Below, piece by piece: positions 7,163 through 16,461 of a DNA stretch of 56,851 nucleotides. The position numbers and the translations under genes were made by a program. Below the pieces are notes generated by a model. That model saw only the letters and a list, made by a program, of their open reading frames with translations, made no database searches and was not told the origin of the DNA. Source of the stretch: Gemmatimonadota bacterium (GTDB lineage Bacteria > Latescibacterota > UBA2968); NCBI GenBank assembly GCA_026706845.1, contig JAPOXY010000063.1, forward strand, positions 1 to 56,851, in the 5' to 3' direction. The first letter of the stretch is position 1. Every line of letters begins with the position of its first letter.

Positions 7163-8296
7163 ATGAGTTATGACGCTATTGTTATCGGCGGTGGTGTTGT
7201 CGGGATTTCTGCCGCGTATCATCTGGTGTGCGACGGGGCAAAGACCTTGCTCGTTGATCGGAGGGATGCAGGCCGCGCTACGGATGCAGGTGCGGGTATT
7301 CTTTCGCCTGCTACCAATACCCGCGATCCAGATCCCTGGCTGCGGCTTGCTGCGTTTGCTTCCGTATATTATCCACAATTGGTGGATAATTTGCAGGCGG
7401 AACAGGATGGAGAGACGGGTTTTGCAACTTGTGGGATGATGCTCGTCGCTGTTTCTTATGATGAGATAGAGTCTTTTGCTATTGCGCGACAACATATTTT
7501 TAACCGCCGGGATCAACGCGGTGAACCGGCTGAGGAAGATTTGTACGAGATTTCTTCGGATGAAGCGCGCAGACGCTTTCCCACTCTGGGAGATGTGCGC
7601 GGTGCGATTTTCTACCGCGATGCCGCCCGCGTGGATGGTCGGCTTCTGGCGGCTGCCCTGCACCGGGCTGCGGAAGCGAAGGGGCTTGTGGTTAAGCACG
7701 CGGGAGTTGAACAGCTTTTGATCCAGGATGATGCGGTTACGGGTGTTATTACAGATGGAGAAACTGTCTCTGCTGGTAAGGTTGTTATCGCGGGTGGGGC
7801 GTGGTCACAGGCATTTGGGGATCAGCTTGGCGTTCATATTCCGGTTGAACCGCAGCGCGGTCAGATTATTCATCTGGGTCTGGGCGATACGGATACGTCG
7901 TCATGGCCCATTATCAGTGCTGTGCGCGGTCACTATATGGTTCCCTGGCCGGATGGCCGCGTGGTTGTAGGTGCTACGCGGGAGACGGGATCCGGTTTTG
8001 AGGCGCGCACGACTGCCGCGGGGGTGCTCGAGGTTCTGGCAGAAGCCCTGCGGGTGGCGCCGGGTCTGGCGCAGGCAGAGGTTCGGGAGATTCGGGTTGG
8101 GCTGCGTCCGTACACGGAGGATCATTTGCCGGTGCTGGGGAGCGTTCCAAATATTCGAAATATTTATCTCGCTACCGGGCACGGTCCCACGGGCTTGCAA
8201 CTCGGTCCTTATAGCGGGAAACTCATCGCGGATCTGGTTCTGGGGAAAGATCTCGAGACAGAGATTGATGCGTATCAAATTACGCGATTTTTATAG
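7163..8296 (+). CDS. FAD-dependent oxidoreductase, DAO family
   Basis: A 377-residue protein of the D-amino-acid/glycine/sarcosine oxidase superfamily. It opens with a strand and the dinucleotide-binding IVIGGGVVGISAAYHL, and ends with the typical FAD-contacting GLRPYTEDHLPVLG and ATGHGPTGLQLGPYSG. It probably oxidises a secondary or primary amine, amino acid or hydroxy acid with FAD. Starts at 7124 and 7154 are also in frame. The ATG at 7163 is chosen because GGAAAGAG (7147-7154) is at a workable distance and because family members begin right before the first beta strand. The substrate cannot be told from the sequence; its neighbours suggest a small catabolic operon. Confidence 0.87.
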   Translation: MSYDAIVIGGGVVGISAAYHLVCDGAKTLLVDRRDAGRATDAGAGILSPATNTRDPDPWLRLAAFASVYYPQLVDNLQAEQDGETGFATCGMMLVAVSYDEIESFAIARQHIFNRRDQRGEPAEEDLYEISSDEARRRFPTLGDVRGAIFYRDAARVDGRLLAAALHRAAEAKGLVVKHAGVEQLLIQDDAVTGVITDGETVSAGKVVIAGGAWSQAFGDQLGVHIPVEPQRGQIIHLGLGDTDTSSWPIISAVRGHYMVPWPDGRVVVGATRETGSGFEARTTAAGVLEVLAEALRVAPGLAQAEVREIRVGLRPYTEDHLPVLGSVPNIRNIYLATGHGPTGLQLGPYSGKLIADLVLGKDLETEIDAYQITRFL

Positions 8297-8308
8297 GGAA
8301 TATATGTC

Positions 8309-9625
8309 ATGTCATCATCCAATCATACCTATCAAGTCGGCGTTAGCACGGTCGATATTACCCCACCCGTGGGGATTTATCTGGCCGGGTTTGCGGCGAG
8401 GCAAGAGCCTTCTACCGAAGTTTATCACCCTTTGAAGGCTACGGCGGTCGCGATAGACGACGGCGAGACACCGCTGCTTATTGTCGGTGCCGAGATTCTG
8501 GGTTTTTACGAGCGCACCGACGAGGTGAGAAGCAGGATTAACGCGGCTACGGGTATTGATCCGGCGCATATTATTCTCAATGGTTCGCATACGCATTGCG
8601 GTCCCTGTATCCGGGAGATGGACAGGGAGCGGCACGGGGAACTGGACGACGATTATCTCGAAGATCTTTTTGAAAATGTCGCGCGCTGTGCAAAAATGGC
8701 CTGGGAAGATCGGTCTCCTGCGCGTCTCGGTTTTGGTACGGGGAGTTGTGATATCGCGAGGTCCCGTCGCAAGCCAGATGGAAAGGGTGGTGTGGCGTGG
8801 GTGCCCTCTCTGGAAGCGCCTCACGACCACGATGTTCCGGTTATTGCGGTGGAGTCTCCCGAAGGCGAGTTGCGATGTGTTATTTTTTCTTATGCCTGTC
8901 ATCCCACCAGCCGCAGCGGGACGCTTATTGGGGGGGATTACGTGTGTTTTGCTTACGACCATATCGAAGCGGTGTATCCCGATGTCGAGACTTGTTTTTT
9001 GCAGGGCTGTGCCGGAGATCAGAAGACGAAGCCAGTCGATCCGATGTCAAATGTTTTTGTTCAGCGGGAGGTCGATGAGATCCGCGATATTGGCGTCGAA
9101 TTGGGTGAGTCCGTTACCCGGGTGCTCGCTTCTCAAGACCTGCGGCACATCAGCGGTCCGATTTCTATTGCGCAGACCATTCTCAGTATAGAGACCGAAC
9201 CCATCGATATGGATTTGGTCAAGTCCGGCCTGGACGCCGGTTCGGACTATGTGCGGGCATGGGCGCGACATTTGTTCGATAGCGTTAAAAACAATATTCC
9301 GGTTGCGACCAGCTTTCCGTTTGAGATCCAGACTGTGCGTTTTGGCGATGCGCTGGCTATCGTCGGGCTTGCCGCGGAGATGAATGTGGAGCACGGGTTG
9401 CGTTTGAAAAGAGAACTGGCGCCTTATTTTGACAATCTTCTGGTGGCGGCTTATACGAATGATATTGTCGGTTATATTCCCGTTAAAAGGCAGATTCCAG
9501 AAGGGGGCTACGAGGTCTGGTTCAATCAGCAACACTGGAAACGCACGGGTCCCTTCGTTGAAGATACAGAAGACCGCATTCACGACGCGGTACACGAGAT
9601 GCTCGATATTTTAAAACAGGGATAA
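8309..9625 (+). CDS. Neutral/alkaline ceramidase-like hydrolase
   Basis: A 438-residue protein matching the N-terminal catalytic region of the neutral/alkaline non-lysosomal ceramidase family: opening YQVGVSTVDITPPVGIYLAG, the zinc/catalytic stretch LNGSHTHCGP, SYACHPTS, and FLQGCAGDQ. True ceramidases hydrolyse the amide of N-acylsphingosine. Bacterial relatives without the C-terminal immunoglobulin-like domain, as here, are widespread and of unknown substrate. No signal peptide is visible, so it probably acts in the cytoplasm. Its last 15 bases overlap, tail to tail, the 3' end of the EndoQ-UvrD gene on the other strand. Confidence 0.85.
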   Translation: MSSSNHTYQVGVSTVDITPPVGIYLAGFAARQEPSTEVYHPLKATAVAIDDGETPLLIVGAEILGFYERTDEVRSRINAATGIDPAHIILNGSHTHCGPCIREMDRERHGELDDDYLEDLFENVARCAKMAWEDRSPARLGFGTGSCDIARSRRKPDGKGGVAWVPSLEAPHDHDVPVIAVESPEGELRCVIFSYACHPTSRSGTLIGGDYVCFAYDHIEAVYPDVETCFLQGCAGDQKTKPVDPMSNVFVQREVDEIRDIGVELGESVTRVLASQDLRHISGPISIAQTILSIETEPIDMDLVKSGLDAGSDYVRAWARHLFDSVKNNIPVATSFPFEIQTVRFGDALAIVGLAAEMNVEHGLRLKRELAPYFDNLLVAAYTNDIVGYIPVKRQIPEGGYEVWFNQQHWKRTGPFVEDTEDRIHDAVHEMLDILKQG

Positions 9626-12600
9626 TTGTTCGGCGGGTTTGCGTCTTTCGGTTCGCAAATCGACAAATTCGATGACGTCTTCGGGGATATCGGCTACAAA
9701 GCGCGATATTTCGGGTGTGATGCGTTCGCCAAATCGCCTGCGGCTTCGGGCGCGGGTCAAAATTACTTCGTCTTGTCCGCGGGTTATGCCGACGAAAAAC
9801 AGGCGTTTCTCTTCTTCGATATCCGCATCGGCGTGCGGGATTAATCCTTCCTCAACCCCACAGATAAATACCACGGGGAATTCCAGACCCTTGGACGCAT
9901 GCAAGGTCATGAGTGTGACGGCTTCGGGCCGCGCAATTTTTCCACGACGTACAAAGTCGCCATCCTGTCCCAGGGTGATGATTTCCAATAACTCTGCGAT
10001 GGTATCCACGCCTTGAGCCAATAGGCTCAATCTTTCGAGGTCGATATCTTCTGATGTCGCAAATTCTTCTGCCCATTTTGCTATGAGTTCAGAAGGCGAT
10101 AGGTGGGATGTTTCATTGCGGAAGCGATCTACAGCTCCCAGCGCGGCGTCTAATTTTTCCTGTACAGCGTCTGATAGTGCGGTGTTTTGAATTTGCTGGC
10201 GTATTGATGCGCGGACTTCTCTGCCAGGGTCAAATGCGGGGATGGAGAGGAGGTCGATTATATCTCTGGTGGTTGGGGCGCTGGAAATGTCGTCCCTCAG
10301 GACGCACTTAAAAAACGATAGGGCGTGCTGTACTGAAGCCGCATCCAGATAATTTTTTTGTCCGACGACGCGATAGGGGATCCCGGCCTGTAAGAAGCAT
10401 GTTTCCAGGGCGTCTGTCTGACGTCCGGTGCGGAATAATACGGCGAAGTCGTCCAGGCTGCGTTTGCCTTCTTCGTTGGCTTGCAATAAGTCTGCGCCGC
10501 CGACCATTCGGGAGATTTCTTCGACGATGGCGATGCCTTCGCCGGTTTCGCCGGGTGTGGATAAGGCTCTCAGATTTGGGCCATTTTCTCGTATGGGGAT
10601 GTACGATCGTCCGCGAAGCAGGCTGGATGCTGCGGAGATGATCTGAGGGGTGGAGCGATATGATTGTTGTAAGATCACTTCGTTCGCGTGGGGATAGTCC
10701 GCTTTTAATTGTGCGAAATACCCCGCGCTCGCGCCCCGAAAACCATAGATGGCTTGATCGGGGTCGCCGATGACAAAGAGGCCCGATCCATCTCCGGCTA
10801 ATTTTTGAATCAGTGCGTATTGTACGGCGTTGACGTCCTGAAATTCATCGACGAGTACGTGGGTAAAACGCGCCTGGACTGTTTGCAAAATGTCGTCGCA
10901 GAGTACATTGTGGAGGATGAGCAAGATGTCGTCAAAGTCCATGAGGCCATAAGCGGTCAGGCGGTGTTGATAATTGGTGTAAATGGTTTGAAGTTCAGTG
11001 TCGGTGATGTCGGATATTTCCTGTCCTGTAGCTTTGTATTGCGAGATTTGGGAGAGCGCGTCATCGACCGATATTTCGGTGTTGATGTCGGCGATTGCTT
11101 CTTGTAAGACGGCGCGGGCTTCTCCGCGGTCGGCTATTGCGCCCATTCGCTCGGGGGCGTATTCTCGCAGGAGGTCCAGTGATAGGCGGTGGAATGTGCC
11201 CACGCGCATGGGGACGAGTTCTTCGCCTCCGGAGGATAGGGATACGATCCGTTCCCACATTTCAGTTGCGGCGCGGTTGGTAAATGTTACGGCCATTATA
11301 GAAGCGGGTGATACGCCGCGGTTCTGGATCAGGTCGATTACGCGATGGGTGAGTACCCGCGTTTTTCCTGTGCCAGGTCCCGCGGTTACGATGACGGGTC
11401 CTTTGTCCATGGTTACGGCTGCTTGCTGGTGTGGGTCGAGGAGGGGGAAGTGAGAAGTGTGAAGTGAGACGGGAGACTCTTTGACGATCGCGGTTTCTGT
11501 GCTCTTGTCCAGGCTTGCGTTCACTTCTTCCTCTTTCAAAGGCTCTGCGGCTGGTATGTGAAATAGCGATTCCTGTCCGCTTAAAAGTGCGCGGTCTTCG
11601 TCGGAGAAGACTTGAATTTTTCCGTACACGCCGTCGTATCCCGGGGCGATGTGTACTTTTCCTTCGCGCATGCGTCGAATGCCTTCGGCGATGAGGGGAT
11701 CTCCCGTTTTGGCGATTTCTTCGATGGGCAGTTCGCGCAAGATTTTCAATTCTGCCCCGTGTGTTGATAGCATTTGTTCGTACACGGTTTGTACGCGTTT
11801 GCTGGTGGGACCTACCTGGAGGACTGAGCCGATGATTTCCGGCAGTGGGATCAGATTTTCAAAGGGCATCGCGATGTCGGGGCGGTCGCCGTCTGCGCGG
11901 TCTGCGAGTTTTTCAACGCGGTGGAGTACGCCAACGGTCAATTTGCGGCCACATACCGGACAGATTTCGTTTGCGTCGAGGGTTTGTACGGGTTTCCAGC
12001 ATATGTCGCATTTTCGATGTCCGTCAAAGTGGTATTTGCCTTCTTCGGGGTAAAATTCCAGTGTGCCTGTGAAGCGCGTTGGGTCTCGGTCTTTCAATGC
12101 GTCATACATTCCGCGGAAGGATAGATCGGTATTAAAGCAGGTGGCTTCGCGGGCGAGCTTTTGCGGGGAATGCGCGTCTGAATTGGAGACGATTGCGTAG
12201 TTGTCCAGCATGGATAGGCGCCAGTTCATCGGTGGGTCAGAAGACAGGCCGGTTTCTACGGCGAAGATGTAGGGGAGCATGTCTTCAAAACATTCTTCGA
12301 GGGTGTCGAACCCGGAACTCGCGCCCAGGACCGCGAAGTGAGGGGTCCAGATGTGGGCGGGTATAAAGAGGACGTCGTCACACGCTTCCAGACATATTTC
12401 TACCAGGTCTCGACTGTCCAGACCCAGGATGGGGCGTCCGTCTGATTTCAGGTTGCCTATTGCACCGAGCCGCGCATTTAAACGCGCTACAGCGTCAAAA
12501 CTCGGCATTGTGACGACGTGATGTATTTTTCTGGTTTTGTCGTTTTTTTTGTAGATGAGGCTGATTTCGACTGAGAGTACAAACCGCATTTGTCCGCGAC

Positions 12601-12844
12601 AGGCTGGCGGCAATTCGGCGTCTATACCTCGCCTGAGGTCTGGGCGCAATTGATATAGCCCTTCTTCGGCGGGTTCGAGTTGGTCGCGCAGTTCTTCAAA
12701 CCATACCGGATGGGTGAAATCTCCGGTGCCCACTACTGTCAGACCTTTGATGAGGCTCCACCGATACAGGTTTTCGGGGTTCAGGGTTTTGCTGGTTGCG
12801 CGGGCAAAGCGCGAGTGCAGGTGTATGTCGGCGATGTATTGCAT
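9611..12844 (-). CDS. EndoQ-like PHP nuclease fused to UvrD helicase
   Basis: A 1077-residue two-enzyme protein. Residues 1-420 look like endonuclease Q: a PHP metal site (DIHLHSRFA, H8 and H10; IPAHIWTPHF; NSDAHSPQ) and a zinc ribbon (C279, C282, C295, C298). EndoQ nicks DNA 5' to deaminated bases and abasic sites. After a linker, residues 465 onward form a complete SF1A UvrD/Rep/PcrA helicase: Walker A AGPGTGKT (488-495), LVDEFQDVN, GDPDQAIYGFRGA, LMTLHASKGLEFP and FVGITRGQDEV. The fusion would couple damage incision to strand unwinding. The gene starts right after the 12872-12905 terminator, so its promoter must lie close to or inside that gap. Confidence 0.9.
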   Translation of the reverse strand: MQYIADIHLHSRFARATSKTLNPENLYRWSLIKGLTVVGTGDFTHPVWFEELRDQLEPAEEGLYQLRPDLRRGIDAELPPACRGQMRFVLSVEISLIYKKNDKTRKIHHVVTMPSFDAVARLNARLGAIGNLKSDGRPILGLDSRDLVEICLEACDDVLFIPAHIWTPHFAVLGASSGFDTLEECFEDMLPYIFAVETGLSSDPPMNWRLSMLDNYAIVSNSDAHSPQKLAREATCFNTDLSFRGMYDALKDRDPTRFTGTLEFYPEEGKYHFDGHRKCDICWKPVQTLDANEICPVCGRKLTVGVLHRVEKLADRADGDRPDIAMPFENLIPLPEIIGSVLQVGPTSKRVQTVYEQMLSTHGAELKILRELPIEEIAKTGDPLIAEGIRRMREGKVHIAPGYDGVYGKIQVFSDEDRALLSGQESLFHIPAAEPLKEEEVNASLDKSTETAIVKESPVSLHTSHFPLLDPHQQAAVTMDKGPVIVTAGPGTGKTRVLTHRVIDLIQNRGVSPASIMAVTFTNRAATEMWERIVSLSSGGEELVPMRVGTFHRLSLDLLREYAPERMGAIADRGEARAVLQEAIADINTEISVDDALSQISQYKATGQEISDITDTELQTIYTNYQHRLTAYGLMDFDDILLILHNVLCDDILQTVQARFTHVLVDEFQDVNAVQYALIQKLAGDGSGLFVIGDPDQAIYGFRGASAGYFAQLKADYPHANEVILQQSYRSTPQIISAASSLLRGRSYIPIRENGPNLRALSTPGETGEGIAIVEEISRMVGGADLLQANEEGKRSLDDFAVLFRTGRQTDALETCFLQAGIPYRVVGQKNYLDAASVQHALSFFKCVLRDDISSAPTTRDIIDLLSIPAFDPGREVRASIRQQIQNTALSDAVQEKLDAALGAVDRFRNETSHLSPSELIAKWAEEFATSEDIDLERLSLLAQGVDTIAELLEIITLGQDGDFVRRGKIARPEAVTLMTLHASKGLEFPVVFICGVEEGLIPHADADIEEEKRLFFVGITRGQDEVILTRARSRRRFGERITPEISRFVADIPEDVIEFVDLRTERRKPAEQLSLF

Positions 12845-12871
12845 GATAAGCTCAAGAAACGTCCTGCAAGG

Positions 12872-12905
12872 AAAAACGTCAATGGGTTTTTCTATTGACG
12901 TTTTT
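12872..12905 (-). terminator. Terminator, bidirectional-looking
   Basis: Perfect 12-bp stem AAAAACGTCAAT/ATTGACGTTTTT (12872-12883 with 12894-12905) around a 10-base loop. It lies 17 bases beyond the stop codon of the sigma54-type regulator read on the minus strand, where the stem itself supplies five Us. The plus-strand tail of six Ts would also work, but no plus gene ends here. Confidence 0.8.
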
Positions 12906-12922
12906 TAGTATATCGCGAGGCA

Positions 12923-13897
12923 CTATTTTTTCTTGTAATATGCCGATCTTAGCCCGTGTTCAGACATGCGCAATTGGAAATACTGTCGGCCAATCCCGCA
13001 TTGCCGCGCTGCTTCCGATACATTGCCCTGTGTTTTCTTCAATGCTCTGTCGAGATACTCTCGCATGAACTGGCTATTCGCCAGTTGTCTGGCTTCCTTA
13101 AATGGCAGGTCAAATACATCGACTTCGGGTTTGGACCCTCGAATGCGAGAGCGCAGATCGGATACGCGGATAATTTTACCTTCGCCCATGACCATCAATC
13201 GGGCGACTTCGTGTTGCAGTTCTCGAACATTGCCGGGCCAGGCATAATGCGACATCCTTTGAATTACTTCGGAGGAAAATACGCGATTGTATTCCTTCAT
13301 TTCCTGGCAGAAATGCGCGATCAATAGTGGTAAGTCGCTCAGTCGCTTCCGCAAGGCCGGCAATTGTATGGGTACGACATTTAAACGGTAATAGAGGTCT
13401 TCTCGAAATGACTTTTTTCGTACCATTTTTCGCAAGTTGCAGTGTGTCGCGGTGATCAGGCGCACGTTGGATCGGCGCATGGATGCTTCGCCTACGCGGC
13501 GAAATTCCTGTTCCTGTACCAGGCGGAGCAATTGCAACTGAAGGTTGGACGGCAATTCGCCTATTTCATCGAGGAATAGCGTACCTCCTCGGGCAGATTC
13601 AACCAGTCCAAGACGCGTTTCACTGGCGCCCGTAAAAGCACCGCGAACATATCCAAATAGCTCGCTGCGCGCCATTTCAGAAGTGAGCAGGCCGCAGTCA
13701 ACGGTTACAAATGGTCCCCTGTTGCGGTGGCTAATGCCGTGGATATATCGGGCGAGCAATTCTTTGCCCGTGCCAGTTTCTCCACTGATGTTGACGGGTA
13801 ATTCGCTATTCGCCACGCGGCATGCGCGCTTTTGTACGTCTAAGAGTGTGGGGTGTTGTCCAATGAGGGGCCATTTATCGAGACCGGATTTTTGCAT
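12923..13897 (-). CDS. Sigma54-dependent activator without sensor domain
   Basis: A 324-residue enhancer-binding protein. AAA+ domain: Walker A GETGTGKE (39-46), the sigma54-contacting loop GAFTGA (86-91), Walker B GGTLFLDEIGE (104-114), and WPGNVRELQHEV. The C-terminus holds a Fis-type helix-turn-helix (GNVSEAARQCGIGRQYFQLR). No receiver, PAS or GAF domain precedes it, so activity must be set by expression or a partner, as in PspF. The start at 13897 is chosen over the in-frame 13945 because GGGAGGAA (13905-13912) is ideally placed. A perfect TTGACA on the minus strand (13940-13945) may be its -35 box, though no good -10 is seen. Its targets are unknown. Confidence 0.9.
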   Translation of the reverse strand: MQKSGLDKWPLIGQHPTLLDVQKRACRVANSELPVNISGETGTGKELLARYIHGISHRNRGPFVTVDCGLLTSEMARSELFGYVRGAFTGASETRLGLVESARGGTLFLDEIGELPSNLQLQLLRLVQEQEFRRVGEASMRRSNVRLITATHCNLRKMVRKKSFREDLYYRLNVVPIQLPALRKRLSDLPLLIAHFCQEMKEYNRVFSSEVIQRMSHYAWPGNVRELQHEVARLMVMGEGKIIRVSDLRSRIRGSKPEVDVFDLPFKEARQLANSQFMREYLDRALKKTQGNVSEAARQCGIGRQYFQLRMSEHGLRSAYYKKK

Positions 13898-13955
13898 TGC
13901 TATATTCCTCCCATCACCAAAAATCTGTCGAGAATCCCATGTCAAAAAGCAAAAT

Positions 13956-14001
13956 AAACGGCATCTAACAGGAGGGTGTCATCCCCATTTGGATGCCGTT
14001 T
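13956..14001 (-). terminator. Terminator after ABC permease
   Basis: Perfect 10-bp stem AAACGGCATC/GATGCCGTTT (13956-13965 with 13992-14001) with a 26-base loop. On the minus strand it is followed by ATTTTGCTTTTT. It closes the gntR-ABC operon and precedes the sigma54-type regulator gene. Confidence 0.65.
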
Positions 14002-14101
14002 GTTGTGCCGATTAAGCAAGTGCTATTCGATGTATATTTAGAACAAAAAACGTTTACATATCTAAAAATAACAAGTGTTTAGACAAAGAATAAACCAGAC
14101 A

Positions 14102-15568
14102 CTAAACCAGATCCTGTGTGGCATAATACCGTTTGAGCCGAGCCAACAGGAACCATTGCAAAAGAATAAAACAGACAAAAAGGATCGGCGCTTCATAGGT
14201 CAACATCAAATCGGGATACCAGACGCGCATCAGACTGGTGAAACCAGTGAAGACAAGAGACAAAATCAGGACCAGGATCAGACAAGCCATCCCCCATACC
14301 TGTTGCCGCATTCTTTGAAATTCATACAGGTCATATTTGACTTGCAACCACTGCAATATCGGTAAAAGCACGACCCACCACCCAAAGACACAGAGTATTC
14401 TCAGAGAAATATTCCCTTCAGACACAAACCCGATCTTTGCCCCCGCCAGGATGCCCAGAACCCCCAATACCAGAATAGATACTGCAAAAAAAGAAATATT
14501 TTGCACCAGCAAACTGCTATACCGAATCCACATCCGCTGGGTGCGAGAAAGCGGATAGACATACCCTCTTTTCAGTGAAGTAGGAGGAGTAAAAAGATAC
14601 ATAGAAATGCCGAAACATACTGCAGTGAATATATCCCCAGTGATCTTGGAGTCCAACGGGTTAAAATAAAAAATCATGTGATAAATCACTTTTGATAGTG
14701 TCTCAAAATCGTACGGAGACCGATCCCACAACCCGAACATATGCGTGATCATGCCAAGAAGAAAGAATACCATTGCCACTACTGCAGAAAATGCAGAAAG
14801 AGGCCATCCCCATCTACTCTGACCATAATTTTCGTACTGACCGGCACGCAGCCAATTGAAGATGCCTGTGCCGATGTGATCGAGATGCCATACCCCGGTA
14901 CTCGCCTTTCGCCTGTTCAATCTATTTTTTTCCCAAAACTCCCGGGTTGGAGGAAAAAGGGTTAAGCGCAGTGGAAAAACGAAAGAAAATGGCTTACTTC
15001 GAAAAGTTGTCTGGTTAAAGGCGAAATAATAAGCTCCAATTGCGATGGCGAATGCGATGAGAGCCAACCCCAATTTTTGTTGCTCTCCAAATGCGAGTAC
15101 CTCTTGCCACAAATAGGCTGATGCCAGTCCCAGAAATACGATGAGGCTCCGGCATACGGAAGCCAATCCGGGGTTCTGGATACCAAAACTCCAACCCCCT
15201 GAAAAGGCAAATCCAATACAATAGAGGCTCAGATTCAGCAGCAAAATCGTTGACCAGGATGCATTGAGGGGAGCATAAGTCAGCACAATAGTACACGCGA
15301 CAACGGAAAATAGTCCGACAATAATCGACCACATCATCAGGCGCTTGCGAAAATGCGGCAGGGTCCATGTGAGCATCCGATGCTGGTTCTCTCCTACAAT
15401 ACTGCCGATAATCCCACCGTAAAGTTCAATAAAGAAAAATAAAAAGAAAAAAGAGAACCGATGTGCGTGGGAAGACACCGAGTTTTGGAAGAGAAACCAG
15501 CTTACACAAAGTGCGATGATAATGTAAACAGGGCTTCGCCAAAATGTGAAAAACGGAAGAATACCCAT
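14102..15568 (-). CDS. ABC transporter permease, multi-span
   Basis: A 488-residue integral membrane protein with roughly ten to twelve hydrophobic spans spread over its length. It has no soluble domain or family motif that I can name. It is recognised by context: its ATG overlaps the TAA of the ABC ATPase gene by one base (TAATG), with GGAGGA upstream, and a YtrA-type repressor heads the operon. In such GntR-ABC operons the permease and ATPase form an exporter for an antibiotic, peptide or lipid-like stress molecule. The internal stretch at about 330-360, rich in basic residues between spans, is probably cytoplasmic. Confidence 0.78.
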   Translation of the reverse strand: MGILPFFTFWRSPVYIIIALCVSWFLFQNSVSSHAHRFSFFFLFFFIELYGGIIGSIVGENQHRMLTWTLPHFRKRLMMWSIIVGLFSVVACTIVLTYAPLNASWSTILLLNLSLYCIGFAFSGGWSFGIQNPGLASVCRSLIVFLGLASAYLWQEVLAFGEQQKLGLALIAFAIAIGAYYFAFNQTTFRSKPFSFVFPLRLTLFPPTREFWEKNRLNRRKASTGVWHLDHIGTGIFNWLRAGQYENYGQSRWGWPLSAFSAVVAMVFFLLGMITHMFGLWDRSPYDFETLSKVIYHMIFYFNPLDSKITGDIFTAVCFGISMYLFTPPTSLKRGYVYPLSRTQRMWIRYSSLLVQNISFFAVSILVLGVLGILAGAKIGFVSEGNISLRILCVFGWWVVLLPILQWLQVKYDLYEFQRMRQQVWGMACLILVLILSLVFTGFTSLMRVWYPDLMLTYEAPILFVCFILLQWFLLARLKRYYATQDLV

Positions 15569-16461
15569 TACGAATCCTCCCGTATCAGGATGGGAAATAG
15601 CTGGTCGAGGTTCAGGGACTGACTGGTGATATCAGCCTGATAGGTCTGCTTGAATTGGTGTGCATTGCCCAGTGCCTGATTGACGATCAATTGTGCCTGT
15701 ACTCCGTTCACTGTTTGCGATAGGATATAAGGTTCAGAAAATTGCTGGGGCAGATTGTTTCCCGTGACTGTCCACTTTGCATAAGTCTGGTGCAGATCGT
15801 CCAGGGACTTGTCGGCTTTGACCACACCTTCGTCGAGGCATACGACCCAATCTACTATTTTTTCGATGTCCCGCAAGATATGTGAGGAGATCACGATTGT
15901 GTTTTCGTCTTCAGCCAGGAGTCTCATTAGAAATTTCAATAGTGTCTCGCGGGCAATGGGGTCCAGGCCACTGACCGGCTCATCTAAGATCAATAGCTCG
16001 GGATGATGACATACTGCCAGAATGATTCCCAATTTTTGCATGTTCCCCGAAGACAGGTTGCCCACGCGTGCAGATGTTTCCAGTTCGAGTTCGCGCAACA
16101 GATGCGCTTCCAGGTCGCGGTCCCATATCTCGTAAAATGAGGACACGTAGTGCAGGTGCTGTTCGACGGTCATCCATTCGAAAAATCGATTTTCCTGATG
16201 TACCACGCCTATGCGCGAGAGTTCATTTGCACCCAGCTGATCGCACGCGCGTCCCAGTGTTTTACACATGCCCTCTGTGGGCAAATACAGGCCGATCATG
16301 TGCTGGATTAAGGTGGTTTTGCCCCCGCCATTGCGTCCGATCAATCCAATTACGCGATGCGCCCCAAGAGAGAGCGTTACGGAGTTGAGCGCTATGGTGT
16401 CGCCGAATTTTTTGGTCAGTGATGTGGCTTCAAATACAGATGTCTGATCAGGTGTTATCAT
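15568..16461 (-). CDS. ABC transporter ATP-binding protein
   Basis: A 297-residue ATPase of the ABC-2 exporter type: Walker A GRNGGGKTT, Q-loop VHQENRFFEW, a slightly unusual signature LSSGNMQKLG, Walker B LLILDEPVSGLDP and the H-loop ISSHIL. The C-terminal 70 residues are a variable regulatory tail. The start at 16461 is preferred over the in-frame 16479 because GGAG is 7 bases away; it overlaps the gntR stop region by 14 bases, so translation is coupled. It powers the permease encoded next to it. Confidence 0.92.
   Translation of the reverse strand: MITPDQTSVFEATSLTKKFGDTIALNSVTLSLGAHRVIGLIGRNGGGKTTLIQHMIGLYLPTEGMCKTLGRACDQLGANELSRIGVVHQENRFFEWMTVEQHLHYVSSFYEIWDRDLEAHLLRELELETSARVGNLSSGNMQKLGIILAVCHHPELLILDEPVSGLDPIARETLLKFLMRLLAEDENTIVISSHILRDIEKIVDWVVCLDEGVVKADKSLDDLHQTYAKWTVTGNNLPQQFSEPYILSQTVNGVQAQLIVNQALGNAHQFKQTYQADITSQSLNLDQLFPILIREDS

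Noticed and set aside
12923-13897. Two-component response regulator
   Set aside because: There is no receiver domain and no histidine kinase gene nearby.
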